Assembly: GCF_000430525.1 (NCBI RefSeq) | Contig: NZ_AUME01000036.1 | Span: 1 to 32,411 of the forward strand | Origin: Prevotella corporis DSM 18810 = JCM 8529 | GTDB lineage: Bacteria; Bacteroidota; Bacteroidia; Bacteroidales; Bacteroidaceae | Length of the DNA: 32,411 bases | Reading direction: 5' to 3' | In this document: positions 17,006 to 25,843 of the stretch, piece after piece | Numbering within the stretch: position 1 is the first letter of the stretch | How the letters are laid out: every line of letters begins with the position of its first letter | Position numbers and translations under genes: made by a program | Notes under the pieces: generated by a model | The model's input: the letters and a program-made list of their open reading frames with translations, nothing else | Told to the model about the DNA's origin: nothing | Database searches by the model: none

Positions 17006-18538
17006 TCAGCTGACCGTAAAAAAAGGCTCAAGCCTCGTTGCGCCCTCCTTGTCGCCACACTTGTTGAGTGCCTTTCTGGCCGAAAGTTCTATCGTGCGTA
17101 TTCTATCTTTGTACAAGTTATTGGCATTCACCTTCTCGATGCTCAATGCCGCATCACTGTTTCCTCCCCATCTGCGACACAAATACAATTCGTCGTAGAT
17201 GCGTCCGATTCGGTAACAGCGACTGAATGCCAACCCGACGGCATAGTCTTCGCCATAACTTGTATTGGGAAACCTCACTGCACGAGCCAACGGAGTGTAG
17301 AAAGCGCGAGGAGCACCCAATCCATTGATGCGCAACGCATTGTTGCAGCCATTGTCGTCAGTCCATTCCGCATGGTCAATCAGTCCCGGTGGCAATGTGT
17401 TCAGCTCGAAATCGCACATCCGATACGAACCAATGATCATCGCTGCCTTCTGTTCGTGGAAGGCATCGACAACCTTTTGCAACGTGTTCTCCGACGAATA
17501 GAGGTCGTCGCTGTCCAACTGCACGGCAAAACGACCACAGTTCTCATTGTTGACGGCATAGTTCCAGCAGCCGCCGATGCCCAAGTCGTGCCTGTTGGGA
17601 ACGAGATGAATGAGTCTTTTGTCATTGTCGGCCAGTCGAGCAAGTATCTCCGTGGTCTTGTCAGACGAATGATTGTCAACGACTATCACATTATACTTGA
17701 AGTCGGTTTTTTGTTTCAGTGCCGACTCCACTGCGTCGCGTATGGTCTTTTCACGATTGAACACCGGAATAACGACAGTGGCCTCTACCCCGAAGTTGCC
17801 CCCCTCAAAGTCGGGTTGTGCATAATTGGCAGTATCTACCAATGCACCAACTGCCTCAAGATGGGCAGTGGCAGCCTTTTCCATCTCGATCTGCACTTCG
17901 CGGTTGCGCGGATTCACGTAGTCGAATTGCTTTTCGCCACTCGCTCGTAGGTCGTCCTCTTCCTCAGTGTAGAGATATTCGTTCAGATGAAACACCTGTC
18001 CCATCCTACTCAGGAAGAGGCGGAGGTCATACCAGCCCGCAAACATGTATTGAGCCTCAACGGCCAGCTTTGCGTAGGCCTTCAATGCCCCTCCGTCGAT
18101 AAGCACCAACGAGCCGAAATCAAAATCATCGCGAATGCTGCCAGCCTGATAGTCAATCACTGGATGCTTCACCGTCTGTCCGCCCTCCACCGAATAGTGA
18201 TCGGCATACACCAACATGGCATCAGTGGCTGAAGCTACTTGCATGAATCGGTCGATGGCTTGATAGCCGAGAGTGACGGGTGTGCTCTTCATATAGAACA
18301 AAGCATAATCGGCTGTTGTGGCTTCGGCTATCGCTCTCATGGTGTCGGCCGACAAGAGATTGTCAACCATTATCGTGCTGACGCCTTCCGGCAGACCTTT
18401 GCTGGTCGTTGCCTTGCCAGACACCAACAAATAGATTTGATTGACCGTGTCATTGTGTTGGAACTGTTCTGCTATCGTGGCAGCTCTCTTCAAGTCGTTG
18501 CAAGGAAGAAAACAGTCTATTTTCTTTCGTATGTCCAT
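17006..18538 (-). CDS. Family 2 glycosyltransferase with unusual N-terminal region
   Basis: 510 aa from the ATG at 18538, which has AGGA about 7 bases upstream. A further ATG at 18583 lies at the predicted transcript start (promoter 18592-18599) and is less likely. The N-terminal half (to about 250) resembles a degenerate second GT-A fold (KIDCFLPCNDLKRA start). The C-terminal half is a clear GT2 domain: ATVVIPVFNREKTIRDAVES, VVDNHSSDKT and the metal-binding QLDSDDLY. No membrane segments are seen. It is the first gene of the unit with DUF4922, SpoIID and the AmpG-like permease. The stop TGA (17006-17008) follows a T7 run, and a -1 slip there continues in frame into DUF4922. Confidence 0.87.
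   Translation of the reverse strand: MDIRKKIDCFLPCNDLKRAATIAEQFQHNDTVNQIYLLVSGKATTSKGLPEGVSTIMVDNLLSADTMRAIAEATTADYALFYMKSTPVTLGYQAIDRFMQVASATDAMLVYADHYSVEGGQTVKHPVIDYQAGSIRDDFDFGSLVLIDGGALKAYAKLAVEAQYMFAGWYDLRLFLSRMGQVFHLNEYLYTEEEDDLRASGEKQFDYVNPRNREVQIEMEKAATAHLEAVGALVDTANYAQPDFEGGNFGVEATVVIPVFNREKTIRDAVESALKQKTDFKYNVIVVDNHSSDKTTEILARLADNDKRLIHLVPNRHDLGIGGCWNYAVNNENCGRFAVQLDSDDLYSSENTLQKVVDAFHEQKAAMIIGSYRMCDFELNTLPPGLIDHAEWTDDNGCNNALRINGLGAPRAFYTPLARAVRFPNTSYGEDYAVGLAFSRCYRIGRIYDELYLCRRWGGNSDAALSIEKVNANNLYKDRIRTIELSARKALNKCGDKEGATRLEPFFTVS
17018..17024 (-). promoter_or_regulatory. T7 slippery run at the GT2/DUF4922 junction
   Basis: Read on the minus strand, the GT2 frame is CCT TTT TTT ACG GTC AGC TGA. 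A -1 slip on TTT TTT gives TAC GGT CAG CTG, which enters the DUF4922 frame 16 codons before its TTG. Programmed frameshifting, polymerase slippage or a single-base loss are all compatible. Confidence 0.55.
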
Positions 18539-18591
18539 TAGATTCCTATAATTGTCGAGTTGTCGCCAGGTTGTGCCCAGCATTATCCATG

Positions 18592-18599
18592 CAAAGATA
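18592..18599 (-). promoter_or_regulatory. -7 box for the GT2-DUF4922-SpoIID-permease unit
   Basis: TATCTTTG on the minus strand, 54 bases before the preferred ATG at 18538. Confidence 0.65.
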
Positions 18600-18877
18600 T
18601 AATAGAAATGTGAGAAAAACGAAAGAATAGCCGTATTTTAGCTTTGGGAAAAGGAGAAAATAAAACGACTGGCAAGGACCGAATGAATGAGGTGTCGTGA
18701 GCGATGAAGAATCTTTACAATTGCCTCTTCATAGCTTGCGTATTTGAAAACAACCTCCAATAAGTTTGCAAATATGCCAATTTTGACAGCCATCACAACA
18801 CTCTGATTATCAAACTATTGCTATTCCCCCCAAAAAGCATCAGCCAAAAATGAAAAACCATCCGTTTTTTTTCTTTC

Positions 18878-18943
18878 GATAGCTTAGGTTTCGCACTTCG
18901 TTCGTTGACCTTTCCGACTACCATCGTTGACCTTTTCGATTGC
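18878..18943. repeat. 22-bp repeat array B (3 units)
   Basis: Units start at 18878, 18900 and 18922. Unit 1, GATAGCTTAGGTTTCGC, matches the second unit of array D (GATAGCTTATCTTTTGG). Units 2 and 3 have GTTGACCTTT and CGTTGACCTTTTCG. They are more diverged than arrays A, C and D but keep the 22-base register and the invariant G5, T7 and A9. Confidence 0.65.
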
Positions 18944-18984
18944 AATAGATAAGCAACGGCCATGACAATGCATGAAAAAAGTGT

Positions 18985-19020
18985 AAAAAATGGCTGAAAA
19001 GGACCAAATCTGCAGCCATT
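18985..19020 (-). terminator. Terminator after the S8 protease gene
   Basis: On the minus strand, AATGGCTG (19020-19013) pairs with CAGCCATT (18996-18989) and is followed by TTTT. Confidence 0.65.
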
Positions 19021-19135
19021 CTCGGTTTTACCGTTCCTGAAACAGGAATTTCCGATCGCTGTTTTTCGGTAATTTTTCTTTACACATTCGATGAGCAGAA
19101 GTGTGTCGCTATCATTTCGTTTTCTGTGGAATCGG

Positions 19136-21235
19136 CTATCGTTTCACAAACTTCTGGTGGTTGCGAATATAGATTCCATGTGGTAATACCTTCTCCGACG
19201 TGCCCGCATACCGCCCATCAAGATAGTAAATCCTTTTGTCGCATTCATCGGAATCACTGCTCTCGACCGTCTCCACACCAGCTGCCGCCTTTCTCAGCAC
19301 CTCTTTCAAACCCTCATAGACATCTATTTGTCCATAACCGTAGAGGTTGTTAGGATAGACAAGCGACGAATCGTAGTGCGTACAAGTCTTACTGAAAACG
19401 TCAAGACAGTCTTCGGGCGTCAGCTGGGGATAGGCCTGCAGCCAAAGGGCTATGGCACCGGCCACAACAGGCGAAGACATGGACGTGCCTCCATTGGAGT
19501 TCCATGCATAGGTAGTGCCGTTGTAGTCGAAATGACGCACATCGCTCGAAAGCGGGAAACCTGCGTTGGCGGGATTGTTGATGAAGAAACTGCTATAAGA
19601 CGATATGATATTCTGGCCAGGAGCCATCACATCGGGCTTCGTCCGCCCATCGAGCGTAGGCCCAACCCCCGAAAAAGAGGTGCGAACGCCACCCGTCCCC
19701 TTGTCGTAGCTCTTCCAATCGCCCAGATAGTTGAGAAAACCTTGACGGTAAGCTGTAGCACCAACCGATATTACACTGGGGGCGCTCGATGGAGAGTGGA
19801 CGCTATAGCCGTTGTCGCCTGAGTTAAGCGACGGGTCAAGTGGATTGGCGACGAGATAACCGGCGATTCTATACAAGTCAATATTTGCCGTATTGCCCAC
19901 CAGCTCCAATGAGACAGGCATGTTATAGCCGAGGTTTGCATCGCAGGAAAGATAGAAATCATAGGTCAATTCGGCCTCATTGTAGCTCGAAGGATAACCC
20001 GCTATCCGCCATATATAGGTCAATCCGCCTACCGACAGTGTATCAGAGTACAACGAGTCGGGACTGGAGAGAATCTGATCGGTTGATATATCGACAACCT
20101 GCGGGTGCTGTGTGTCGGCATAAAGCTTGGTCCTGAACGTAAAAGGCTTATCGGTTTTCACCGTGTGGTAGGCATACTTCTGATTACTGATGACGAATGC
20201 CCCGGCGGTGGTTGTGCCCGCAGGCTTCCGGATATGGTTTACCCAATCGGCATCATTGCCTGCCGATGCCACTATGATATGCCCCGGCCCCGTTAAGGCA
20301 TCCAGCATTTCATAATAAAGCTGGTCGTAGCCTTGGAAATCCTGATGACTTCCCTCGCTGAAATTTATGACACAGGGCTTGCCTTGGCTATCTGCATAGT
20401 CAAAAATATACTTGAATCCCAATGCGTCTGTTGCGTAAGTGTATTTATAATAATCAGCCGAATCAATCAACTCCACATTGTCGCCGGCGGCATTGGCTAC
20501 CATTACGATTTCGGAATCAAAGGCCATGCCACGATAAGGCGAAACTATGCCGTTGCCTTCTGCCCCACTTCCAGCTGCGATACCTGCCGTATGCGTGCCA
20601 TGTGTCTGGGTAAGACCGTCGAGTGGATGACCGATGGCAAGTAATTCGGCTTGTCCTTTGTAGTCGCGACCTACGGGAAGTTCCGACCCTATGGTGTCCT
20701 TCGAGAGTTGATCCCACATCGCTTTGATGCGATAACGGCTCATATCGGCTGAATAGAAATTAGGATGCGTAAGGTCGAAACCTATGTCCTGCACACCCAC
20801 AATGACACCTTTGCCCGTATATTTCTCAGGGATGCTCGTCCCGTCATAGACCGGCAGCGCATTGATCATGGCTATTGTGGTATCCATTTGTACGCTTGCG
20901 CTCTTCCCTGCTTCAATGCGCACGACGTCAGGGCTGTGCGAAAGACTGGCGAGTCTGTCCAATGGTATGGAGACGATGTAGATGTCGCCTACCTTTGACA
21001 ACTGCTTGCAAGCATTTGCTTTAAAAACCGCATCGGCATTCCTGATGATTCTCACAAAGGCCGTAATGGTAGGGCGACGTGATGAACCTACAACGGAACG
21101 AGCTTGACGCTTCTTCAAGGTGACCTCTGTCGCGGCCTGTCGTACCAAAGGTGACATTTTGCCATATGACGGACGTTGTGCACAGAGCAAAACAGATAGG
21201 TTGAGAATCATTAATAATGAGCAAATTCTTTTCAT
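19136..21235 (-). CDS. Secreted subtilisin-like (S8) serine protease
   Basis: 699-aa exported protease. A Sec signal peptide (1-19, MKRICSLLMILNLSVLLCAQ) is followed by a pro-region-like segment to about 125. The S8 domain has Asp150 (VGVQDIGFD), His212 (THGTHTAGIAAG), the oxyanion Asn in ASAGN and Ser585 (NGGTSMSSPVVAG). A beta-rich insertion of about 190 residues (roughly 350-540) lies between the Asn and Ser blocks, as in large Bacteroidota subtilases. The C-terminus (YYLDGRYAG... HGIYIRNHQKFVKR) resembles the short GIYI-type tails on exported Prevotella proteins, perhaps a T9SS-type sorting or anchoring signal. Its ATG overlaps the stop of the acyltransferase gene by four bases, so the two are translationally coupled. 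Confidence 0.92.
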   Translation of the reverse strand: MKRICSLLMILNLSVLLCAQRPSYGKMSPLVRQAATEVTLKKRQARSVVGSSRRPTITAFVRIIRNADAVFKANACKQLSKVGDIYIVSIPLDRLASLSHSPDVVRIEAGKSASVQMDTTIAMINALPVYDGTSIPEKYTGKGVIVGVQDIGFDLTHPNFYSADMSRYRIKAMWDQLSKDTIGSELPVGRDYKGQAELLAIGHPLDGLTQTHGTHTAGIAAGSGAEGNGIVSPYRGMAFDSEIVMVANAAGDNVELIDSADYYKYTYATDALGFKYIFDYADSQGKPCVINFSEGSHQDFQGYDQLYYEMLDALTGPGHIIVASAGNDADWVNHIRKPAGTTTAGAFVISNQKYAYHTVKTDKPFTFRTKLYADTQHPQVVDISTDQILSSPDSLYSDTLSVGGLTYIWRIAGYPSSYNEAELTYDFYLSCDANLGYNMPVSLELVGNTANIDLYRIAGYLVANPLDPSLNSGDNGYSVHSPSSAPSVISVGATAYRQGFLNYLGDWKSYDKGTGGVRTSFSGVGPTLDGRTKPDVMAPGQNIISSYSSFFINNPANAGFPLSSDVRHFDYNGTTYAWNSNGGTSMSSPVVAGAIALWLQAYPQLTPEDCLDVFSKTCTHYDSSLVYPNNLYGYGQIDVYEGLKEVLRKAAAGVETVESSDSDECDKRIYYLDGRYAGTSEKVLPHGIYIRNHQKFVKR

Positions 21236-22263
21236 TTTGATTGTCTTTTATAATCCAATTGCTTCTGGATGAAGTTCCAAATTGCTATCCTCGGTTGGTC
21301 AATGAGTAAGGCAACGAGGAAATTGGCCAGAACGAAAACCGATACATAAATCACGAAACAGCCTACTGGCTCTCTTCCAAACCATTCTCTTACGGTATGG
21401 ATGTAATAGTCGAGAGATGCTGGATAGCAATTCAATAAATATACTGCGAAGCATGAGGCTGCGACGAAATTGATGGCTTGACTTCTGAAATGAAACTTTG
21501 AGAAGGCAACGCCTACCAACGTCACCTCAATCAACACAAGGGGTGAGGTGTGCTTATAGAAGAGGGATGCAAGCCGATGGTCGAAAACTGACATTCCGAA
21601 GGCCAACAGTGACCCAACCAAGATTACACCGAAGGCCATGAAGAGCAAACGGCCGCTGGAGAACGATTGCAGCAAGCTGTATCTTCTGACGTATGCGGCG
21701 AGAAGATAGACGAACAAAAAGGTGAGCGGAGAGTCGCCGTCACCTCTGTACCATTCATTGCCAAGCCAACCAAACACAGTCTGAACAACGAACAACGAGA
21801 TGAGAAGAAGCAAGTGGTCGCGATGCTGCGAATGTTCGATAAATTTATTGAGTGCAGGAGACATGACATAAAGGATAAGGTAAGACTGCGCAAACCAATA
21901 GGAATCCATCCTCAACAAATGGAAAAGATAGGAGAACGAGAAGGTGTTTGTGCCCAAAACCATAACTTCCGCCCCATAGCAGACAGCAACAAAAAAGAAT
22001 ACCTGAAACAAGAAGGCTGCAATGCGCCTCAATTTCGCCTTGATGCCATACCAACCGGATATAAACACAAAGAGATTGACGCCCACAATACTGACACTCT
22101 CAAAAAACAGGCGAATGAACGTCGCCACCGGTTGACACGTAGCGTCGGCCACTGTGGGTGTTCCGAACACCAGAAAGTTAGCATGAAGCAACAGAACCAT
22201 CAGCATTGACACAATGCGCAATAGTTCCATGTTGCTTTCCCGTGTTTGTCTCACGACTCCCAT
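21232..22263 (-). CDS. Acyltransferase family 3 membrane protein
   Basis: 343-aa integral membrane O-acyltransferase (OafA/WcjD-type group) with about ten hydrophobic helices. The start RESNMELLRIVSMLMVLLLHA is the hallmark first helix with the catalytic-type histidine (LLLHA), and VNLFVFISGWYGIKAK is the second conserved block. Such enzymes acetylate or succinylate surface glycans. The ATG at 22263 keeps the conserved ESNMELLRI opening. An ATG at 22230 has a better GGAAAG site but would begin inside that motif. The stop overlaps the start of the protease (ATGA). Why an acyltransferase and a protease are coupled is not evident from the sequence. Confidence 0.86.
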   Translation of the reverse strand: MGVVRQTRESNMELLRIVSMLMVLLLHANFLVFGTPTVADATCQPVATFIRLFFESVSIVGVNLFVFISGWYGIKAKLRRIAAFLFQVFFFVAVCYGAEVMVLGTNTFSFSYLFHLLRMDSYWFAQSYLILYVMSPALNKFIEHSQHRDHLLLLISLFVVQTVFGWLGNEWYRGDGDSPLTFLFVYLLAAYVRRYSLLQSFSSGRLLFMAFGVILVGSLLAFGMSVFDHRLASLFYKHTSPLVLIEVTLVGVAFSKFHFRSQAINFVAASCFAVYLLNCYPASLDYYIHTVREWFGREPVGCFVIYVSVFVLANFLVALLIDQPRIAIWNFIQKQLDYKRQSK

Positions 22264-22433
22264 ACTGCAAAGAAAAAGAAAAAAAATGAATAATACAAAT
22301 AAAACGGCAAAAAGACATACTAAGAAACTTTATCCGGCGCTTGTCAGTCAAAGAGCCATGCTGAACACGAAAGGATGGTCTGATGCTGCACTGGTTAGCC
22401 AGTCGTCGAAGAGCACAAAAACTCTCTTTCAGC

Positions 22434-22521
22434 GAAAGGTCAGCTTTTGCAATGTCATAGATGAGCTTTTGCAATGCCATAGATGAGCTTTCGCAATGCC
22501 ATAGATGAGCTTTCGGAGCGA
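22434..22521. repeat. 22-bp repeat array C (4 units)
   Basis: Units start at 22434, 22456, 22478 and 22500. Unit 1 has GAAAGGTCAGCTTTTGC; units 2-4 share CATAGATGAGCTTT(T/C)G and differ from one another at only a few bases, which indicates recent local duplication. It lies between the divergent acyltransferase and FKBP genes. Confidence 0.88.
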
Positions 22522-22735
22522 AGTTACTATTATGTTGATTCCCAGACAATTACAGAAGTGCATATCACTGGTCTATTTTAGGGATTTTTTCATGTCTTTC
22601 TATCCCCAATCTGTCTAAACTGAAACAAGAAAATCTTCAGGAAGCCATCACATTACTCCACCTTCATCTGTCGGTAAAATCATCAACGGTGAGGATTTTA
22701 TTGCCGTGGTGTAAAGTGACGCATACAGGTTTGCA

Positions 22736-22843
22736 ATGATTACAATCAACTACGGAGGCCCTAATCGTAATGGGGGAATAGCGAGAAACATGGAGCTGAT
22801 AAAAGAAGTGAGCAGCGTCAATCAGCCATTACTCAAAGATTAA
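22736..22843 (+). pseudogene. Possible flavodoxin/FMN-reductase N-terminal relic
   Basis: A 35-codon frame reads MITINYGGPNRNGGIARN and onward, resembling the phosphate-binding loop NGSPRKNGNTA of NADPH-dependent FMN reductases. Nothing downstream continues the fold. Weak; it could be chance. Confidence 0.25.
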
Positions 22844-22921
22844 CAGATGGAAACAACAACTGTATGGCACGGTATAGAGGAAATTTAACGTCAAGCCAGT
22901 AGGATTCTCATCTTAAAATAT

Positions 22922-22929
22922 TACCTTTG
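22922..22929 (+). promoter_or_regulatory. -7 box for the slyD-like/aroC unit
   Basis: TACCTTTG, 31 bases before the ATG at 22961. Confidence 0.7.
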
Positions 22930-22960
22930 CATCCTAACATCATATAAAATTCGAGTAAAA

Positions 22961-23569
22961 ATGGATAAGAATACACACAAATTAATTGTTGTGAGCTATG
23001 AACTTTACAGCGTCGAAAACGGCGAAGAGATATTTGTAGAGAAGACCGATGAGCAGAAGCCATTGCAATTCTATACTGGTTGCGACATGGCTTTGCCAGC
23101 ATTTGAGAAGGCAGTGAAGGAGCTAAATACAGACAGTGAGTTTGATTTCAACCTCTCACCAGAAGAGGCTTACGGGGAATTTAACCCGGAAAGTGTGCTC
23201 GACCTCGACAAGACCATCTTCTCACATCAAGGAGTTTTCGACGAGGCCAATGTGTTTGTTGACGCCATGCTGCCTTTACAGAATGAGAAAGGTGACAGAT
23301 TTATCGGTCGTGTACTCGAAATAAGCGATGACAAGGTAAAGATAGACCTCAATCACCCAATGGCGGGCAAGACATTGCACTTCAAAGGACGCATCATGGA
23401 AAACCGGGAAGCCACGGAAGAGGAAGTAAACGATTTCCTTGAGAGCATGAGAAGTCATCACTGTGGCGGTGGTTGCCATGGCGGATGCGGTGGCGGAGAC
23501 AGCCAAGGGAACTGCGGATGCGGCAACAACGATGAAGGCTGTGGATGTGGCAGCGGATGTCACTCATAA
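22961..23569 (+). CDS. SlyD-like FKBP peptidyl-prolyl isomerase with metal-binding tail
   Basis: 202-aa cytosolic chaperone/prolyl isomerase. The split FKBP domain has an opening strand (VVSYELYSVENGEEIF), the segment FYTGCDMALPAFEKAVKEL, which replaces the usual G-x-G-x-L-I-P-G-L-E, and the insert-in-flap region with PEEAYGEFNPE. LNHPMAGKTLHFKGRI closes the domain. From about 165 the tail is rich in Cys, His and Gly (HHCGGGCHGGCGGG ... CGCGSGCHS), a SlyD-type nickel/zinc-binding extension. In Escherichia coli SlyD this tail feeds hydrogenase maturation; that partner is not seen here. aroC follows after 17 bases, so the two are likely cotranscribed from 22922. Confidence 0.9.
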   Translation: MDKNTHKLIVVSYELYSVENGEEIFVEKTDEQKPLQFYTGCDMALPAFEKAVKELNTDSEFDFNLSPEEAYGEFNPESVLDLDKTIFSHQGVFDEANVFVDAMLPLQNEKGDRFIGRVLEISDDKVKIDLNHPMAGKTLHFKGRIMENREATEEEVNDFLESMRSHHCGGGCHGGCGGGDSQGNCGCGNNDEGCGCGSGCHS

Positions 23570-23586
23570 CATAAAACAAATAAAAG

Positions 23587-24684
23587 ATGCACAATACTTT
23601 CGGAACACTTTTCACACTGACGACCTTTGGCGAGAGCCATGGCGCTGCAATAGGTGGCATTGTTGACGGAATGCCAGCTGGAATAGACATTGATATGGAG
23701 TTCATTCAGAGTGAGCTCAATCGCCGCAAGCCAGGGCAGAGCAAGATAACGACCGATAGAAAGGAAGACGATCAGGTGGAAATGCTCAGTGGTATCTTTG
23801 AAGGAAAATCCACTGGCGCACCGATCGGTTTTATTGTGCGCAACAAAAGCCATCGTTCGCAGGACTACGAGAACATCCGAGACCTGTTCCGGCCCTCGCA
23901 TGCTGACTACACGTATTATAAAAAATATGGCATCAGAGATTATAGGGGAGGTGGACGAAGCTCGGCACGCATCACACTGGCACGTGTGGTGGCTGGAGCG
24001 TTGGCTCGACTCGTACTAAACAAATACGGAATCACTATCCAGGCCTACACGTCACAGGTGGGGAGCATCAGCCTTGGCAGAGACTACAAACAGTATGACC
24101 TCACGAAAACGGAAGAGAACGCAGTGCGCTGCCCCGATCCAGACAAAGCATCGGAAATGGAAAGACTGATTGCACAGGTGAAAAAAGAGGGCGACACGGT
24201 TGGTGGAGTTATCACATGCGTCATCAAAGGCGTACCCATAGGACTCGGAGAGCCTGAATTTGGCAAGCTGCATGCTCAACTGGGGGCGGCCATGCTCACA
24301 ATAAACGCAGTGAAAGGATTTGAGTACGGAGAGGGATTCGCTGGTACATCATGGCGAGGAAGCGAACAAAACGACCACTTCATACTATCGCCCAATAGCG
24401 AGAACACTGACGAACAGGCAATCACTACCCGAACGAATCACAGCGGAGGCATACAAGGCGGATTGAGCAACGGTGAGGATATCTACTTCAGAGTTGCCTT
24501 CAAACCAGTCGCGACCTTGCTGATGGAACAGGAAACGGTGGACATCAATGGAAAGGAAGCTAAGATTGACGTCAGGGGAAGTCACGACCCATGTGTCCTA
24601 CCACGTGCCGTTCCCATAGTAGAATCAATGGCTGCCATGACCATTCTTGACGCATTATTGTTCTATAACTCCGAAAAAATGTAG
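23587..24684 (+). CDS. aroC: Chorismate synthase
   Basis: Last step of the common shikimate pathway: EPSP to chorismate with reduced FMN. The 365-aa length is typical. Signature motifs are [18 protein letters not shown] near the start (residues 15-32), the FMN-binding RGGGRSSAR block (about 120-128), and the C-terminal [19 protein letters not shown]. It follows the slyD-like gene by 17 bases. Nothing unusual is seen in the sequence. Confidence 0.97.
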   Translation: MHNTFGTLFTLTTFGESHGAAIGGIVDGMPAGIDIDMEFIQSELNRRKPGQSKITTDRKEDDQVEMLSGIFEGKSTGAPIGFIVRNKSHRSQDYENIRDLFRPSHADYTYYKKYGIRDYRGGGRSSARITLARVVAGALARLVLNKYGITIQAYTSQVGSISLGRDYKQYDLTKTEENAVRCPDPDKASEMERLIAQVKKEGDTVGGVITCVIKGVPIGLGEPEFGKLHAQLGAAMLTINAVKGFEYGEGFAGTSWRGSEQNDHFILSPNSENTDEQAITTRTNHSGGIQGGLSNGEDIYFRVAFKPVATLLMEQETVDINGKEAKIDVRGSHDPCVLPRAVPIVESMAAMTILDALLFYNSEKM

Positions 24685-24745
24685 AAATAATGAGATATTG
24701 CTCAAAAAGAACAGAAAAAAGAAACAATATTTAGATAAATTATAG

Positions 24746-24753
24746 TACTTTTG
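24746..24753 (+). promoter_or_regulatory. -7 box of a candidate small RNA
   Basis: TACTTTTG between aroC and the terminator hairpin at 24828. No plus-strand protein gene follows. Confidence 0.55.
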
Positions 24754-24759
24754 CAGAAC

Positions 24760-24864
24760 GATTCGAGATTGTTTGCGATAAATCATCCGAATACGTTTAG
24801 TTAAGTCTAGTTTAGTTTTTGTGTTGGTTGAGAGCGGTCATTTGATCGCTCTCAAATTTTATAT
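24760..24864 (+). ncRNA. Candidate small RNA of about 100 nt
   Basis: A promoter box (24746-24753) is followed by about 75 bases with no usable reading frame and then a strong rho-independent terminator (24828-24860). The candidate holds a TTTAGTTAAGTCTAGTTTAG segment (about 24796-24815), part of which repeats a TTAGTT/TCTAGTTTAG pattern. It lies downstream of aroC and convergent to pyrD. It could instead be just the aroC terminator with a chance promoter box. Confidence 0.4.
24828..24860 (+). terminator. Rho-independent terminator after aroC / candidate small RNA
   Basis: Stem TTGAGAGCGGT with ATCGCTCTCAA (one G-U pair), tight loop, then ATTTTAT on the plus strand. The minus-strand side lacks a T run, so it serves the plus strand. 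Confidence 0.8.
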
Positions 24865-24876
24865 GCTCACGAACCG

Positions 24877-25785
24877 CTATTCCAAACACCCAACAACTTC
24901 GCTGACAGACTTGCATCCGTGTGCGTCCAACCAGCAATCGATTCCGTCTCGCACCTTCATTGTCACTTGTGGGTCAACAAAGTTAGCCGTACCAATCTGT
25001 ATCGCTGTGGCGCCAGCCATGAAAAACTCAATGGCATCTTCGGCATTGGATATGCCTCCCAGACCAATGACTGGGATTTTCACAGCTTTGGAAACATCGT
25101 AAACCATCCGCAACGCAACAGGCTTTACCGCTGGGCCGCTAAGTCCACCAGTACGGATACTGAGACGTGGACGACGACGCTCAATATCGATAGCCATTCC
25201 CATAAGGGTGTTGATGAGAGAGACGGCATCAGCTCCCTCGTCCTCACACGAACGGGCAATGCTGGCAATGTCAGTTACGTTTGGCGAAAGCTTAACGATG
25301 AGCGTCTTATGATAAACCTTTCGCACTGCGCTAACAATGGACGAGGCACCGCTGCACGATACGCCAAACGCCATTCCACCTTCCTTGACGTTTGGACACG
25401 AGATATTTAACTCGATGGCGGGAATATGCTCCAAACTATTCAAACGTTCAGCGGCCTCGGCATAGGTATCAGCTGAATTTCCACTGACATTTACTATAAC
25501 ATTGGTATCGATTTTACTTACTTCCGGATAGATGTGCTCTATGAAATAATCTACTCCTTTGTTCTGCAACCCGACACAATTCAGCATTCCCTGCGGTGTT
25601 TCGACCATCCGAGGATAATCATTACCTTCACGTGGCTTCAACGTAGTGCCCTTGACGATTATGCTACCAATTTGGTCTAATGGCACGAAATCTTGAAATT
25701 CCAAGCCATAACCAAAAGTACCACTGGCTGTCATCACAGGATTCTTCAACTTTAAGTCATTTATCTTTACATTTAAATCGGCCAT
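24877..25785 (-). CDS. pyrD: Dihydroorotate dehydrogenase, type 1B catalytic subunit
   Basis: 302-aa cytosolic FMN enzyme oxidising dihydroorotate to orotate in pyrimidine synthesis. The TIM-barrel opens with [13 protein letters not shown]. Class-1B features are the catalytic Cys130 in [20 protein letters not shown], and the phosphate-binding end [27 protein letters not shown]. The electron-transfer partner pyrK lies directly upstream on the same strand (58-base gap), which supports the NAD-linked 1B heterotetramer over the membrane type 2. Confidence 0.96.
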   Translation of the reverse strand: MADLNVKINDLKLKNPVMTASGTFGYGLEFQDFVPLDQIGSIIVKGTTLKPREGNDYPRMVETPQGMLNCVGLQNKGVDYFIEHIYPEVSKIDTNVIVNVSGNSADTYAEAAERLNSLEHIPAIELNISCPNVKEGGMAFGVSCSGASSIVSAVRKVYHKTLIVKLSPNVTDIASIARSCEDEGADAVSLINTLMGMAIDIERRRPRLSIRTGGLSGPAVKPVALRMVYDVSKAVKIPVIGLGGISNAEDAIEFFMAGATAIQIGTANFVDPQVTMKVRDGIDCWLDAHGCKSVSEVVGCLE

Positions 25786-25843
25786 TTCACATTCATTTTA
25801 TTTTACAAAATTAATAGGAAAAAACACGTTTCATACATGAAAA

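Larger units (their letters stand above)
18600..19135. other. Intergenic region with repeat array B and terminator
   Basis: No gene is seen. It holds array B (18878-18943), the terminator for the protease gene (18985-19020), and a second small dyad at 19034-19048 (TTCCTG aaa CAGGAA) enclosed by TTACCG/CGGTAA. Confidence 0.6.
22264..22960. other. Intergenic region between divergent units, with repeat array C
   Basis: It contains array C (22434-22521), a short frame resembling a flavoprotein relic (22736-22843) and the slyD-like promoter. The 90-codon frame at 22214-22486 is lysine/threonine-rich, covers the array and is not credible. Confidence 0.55.
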
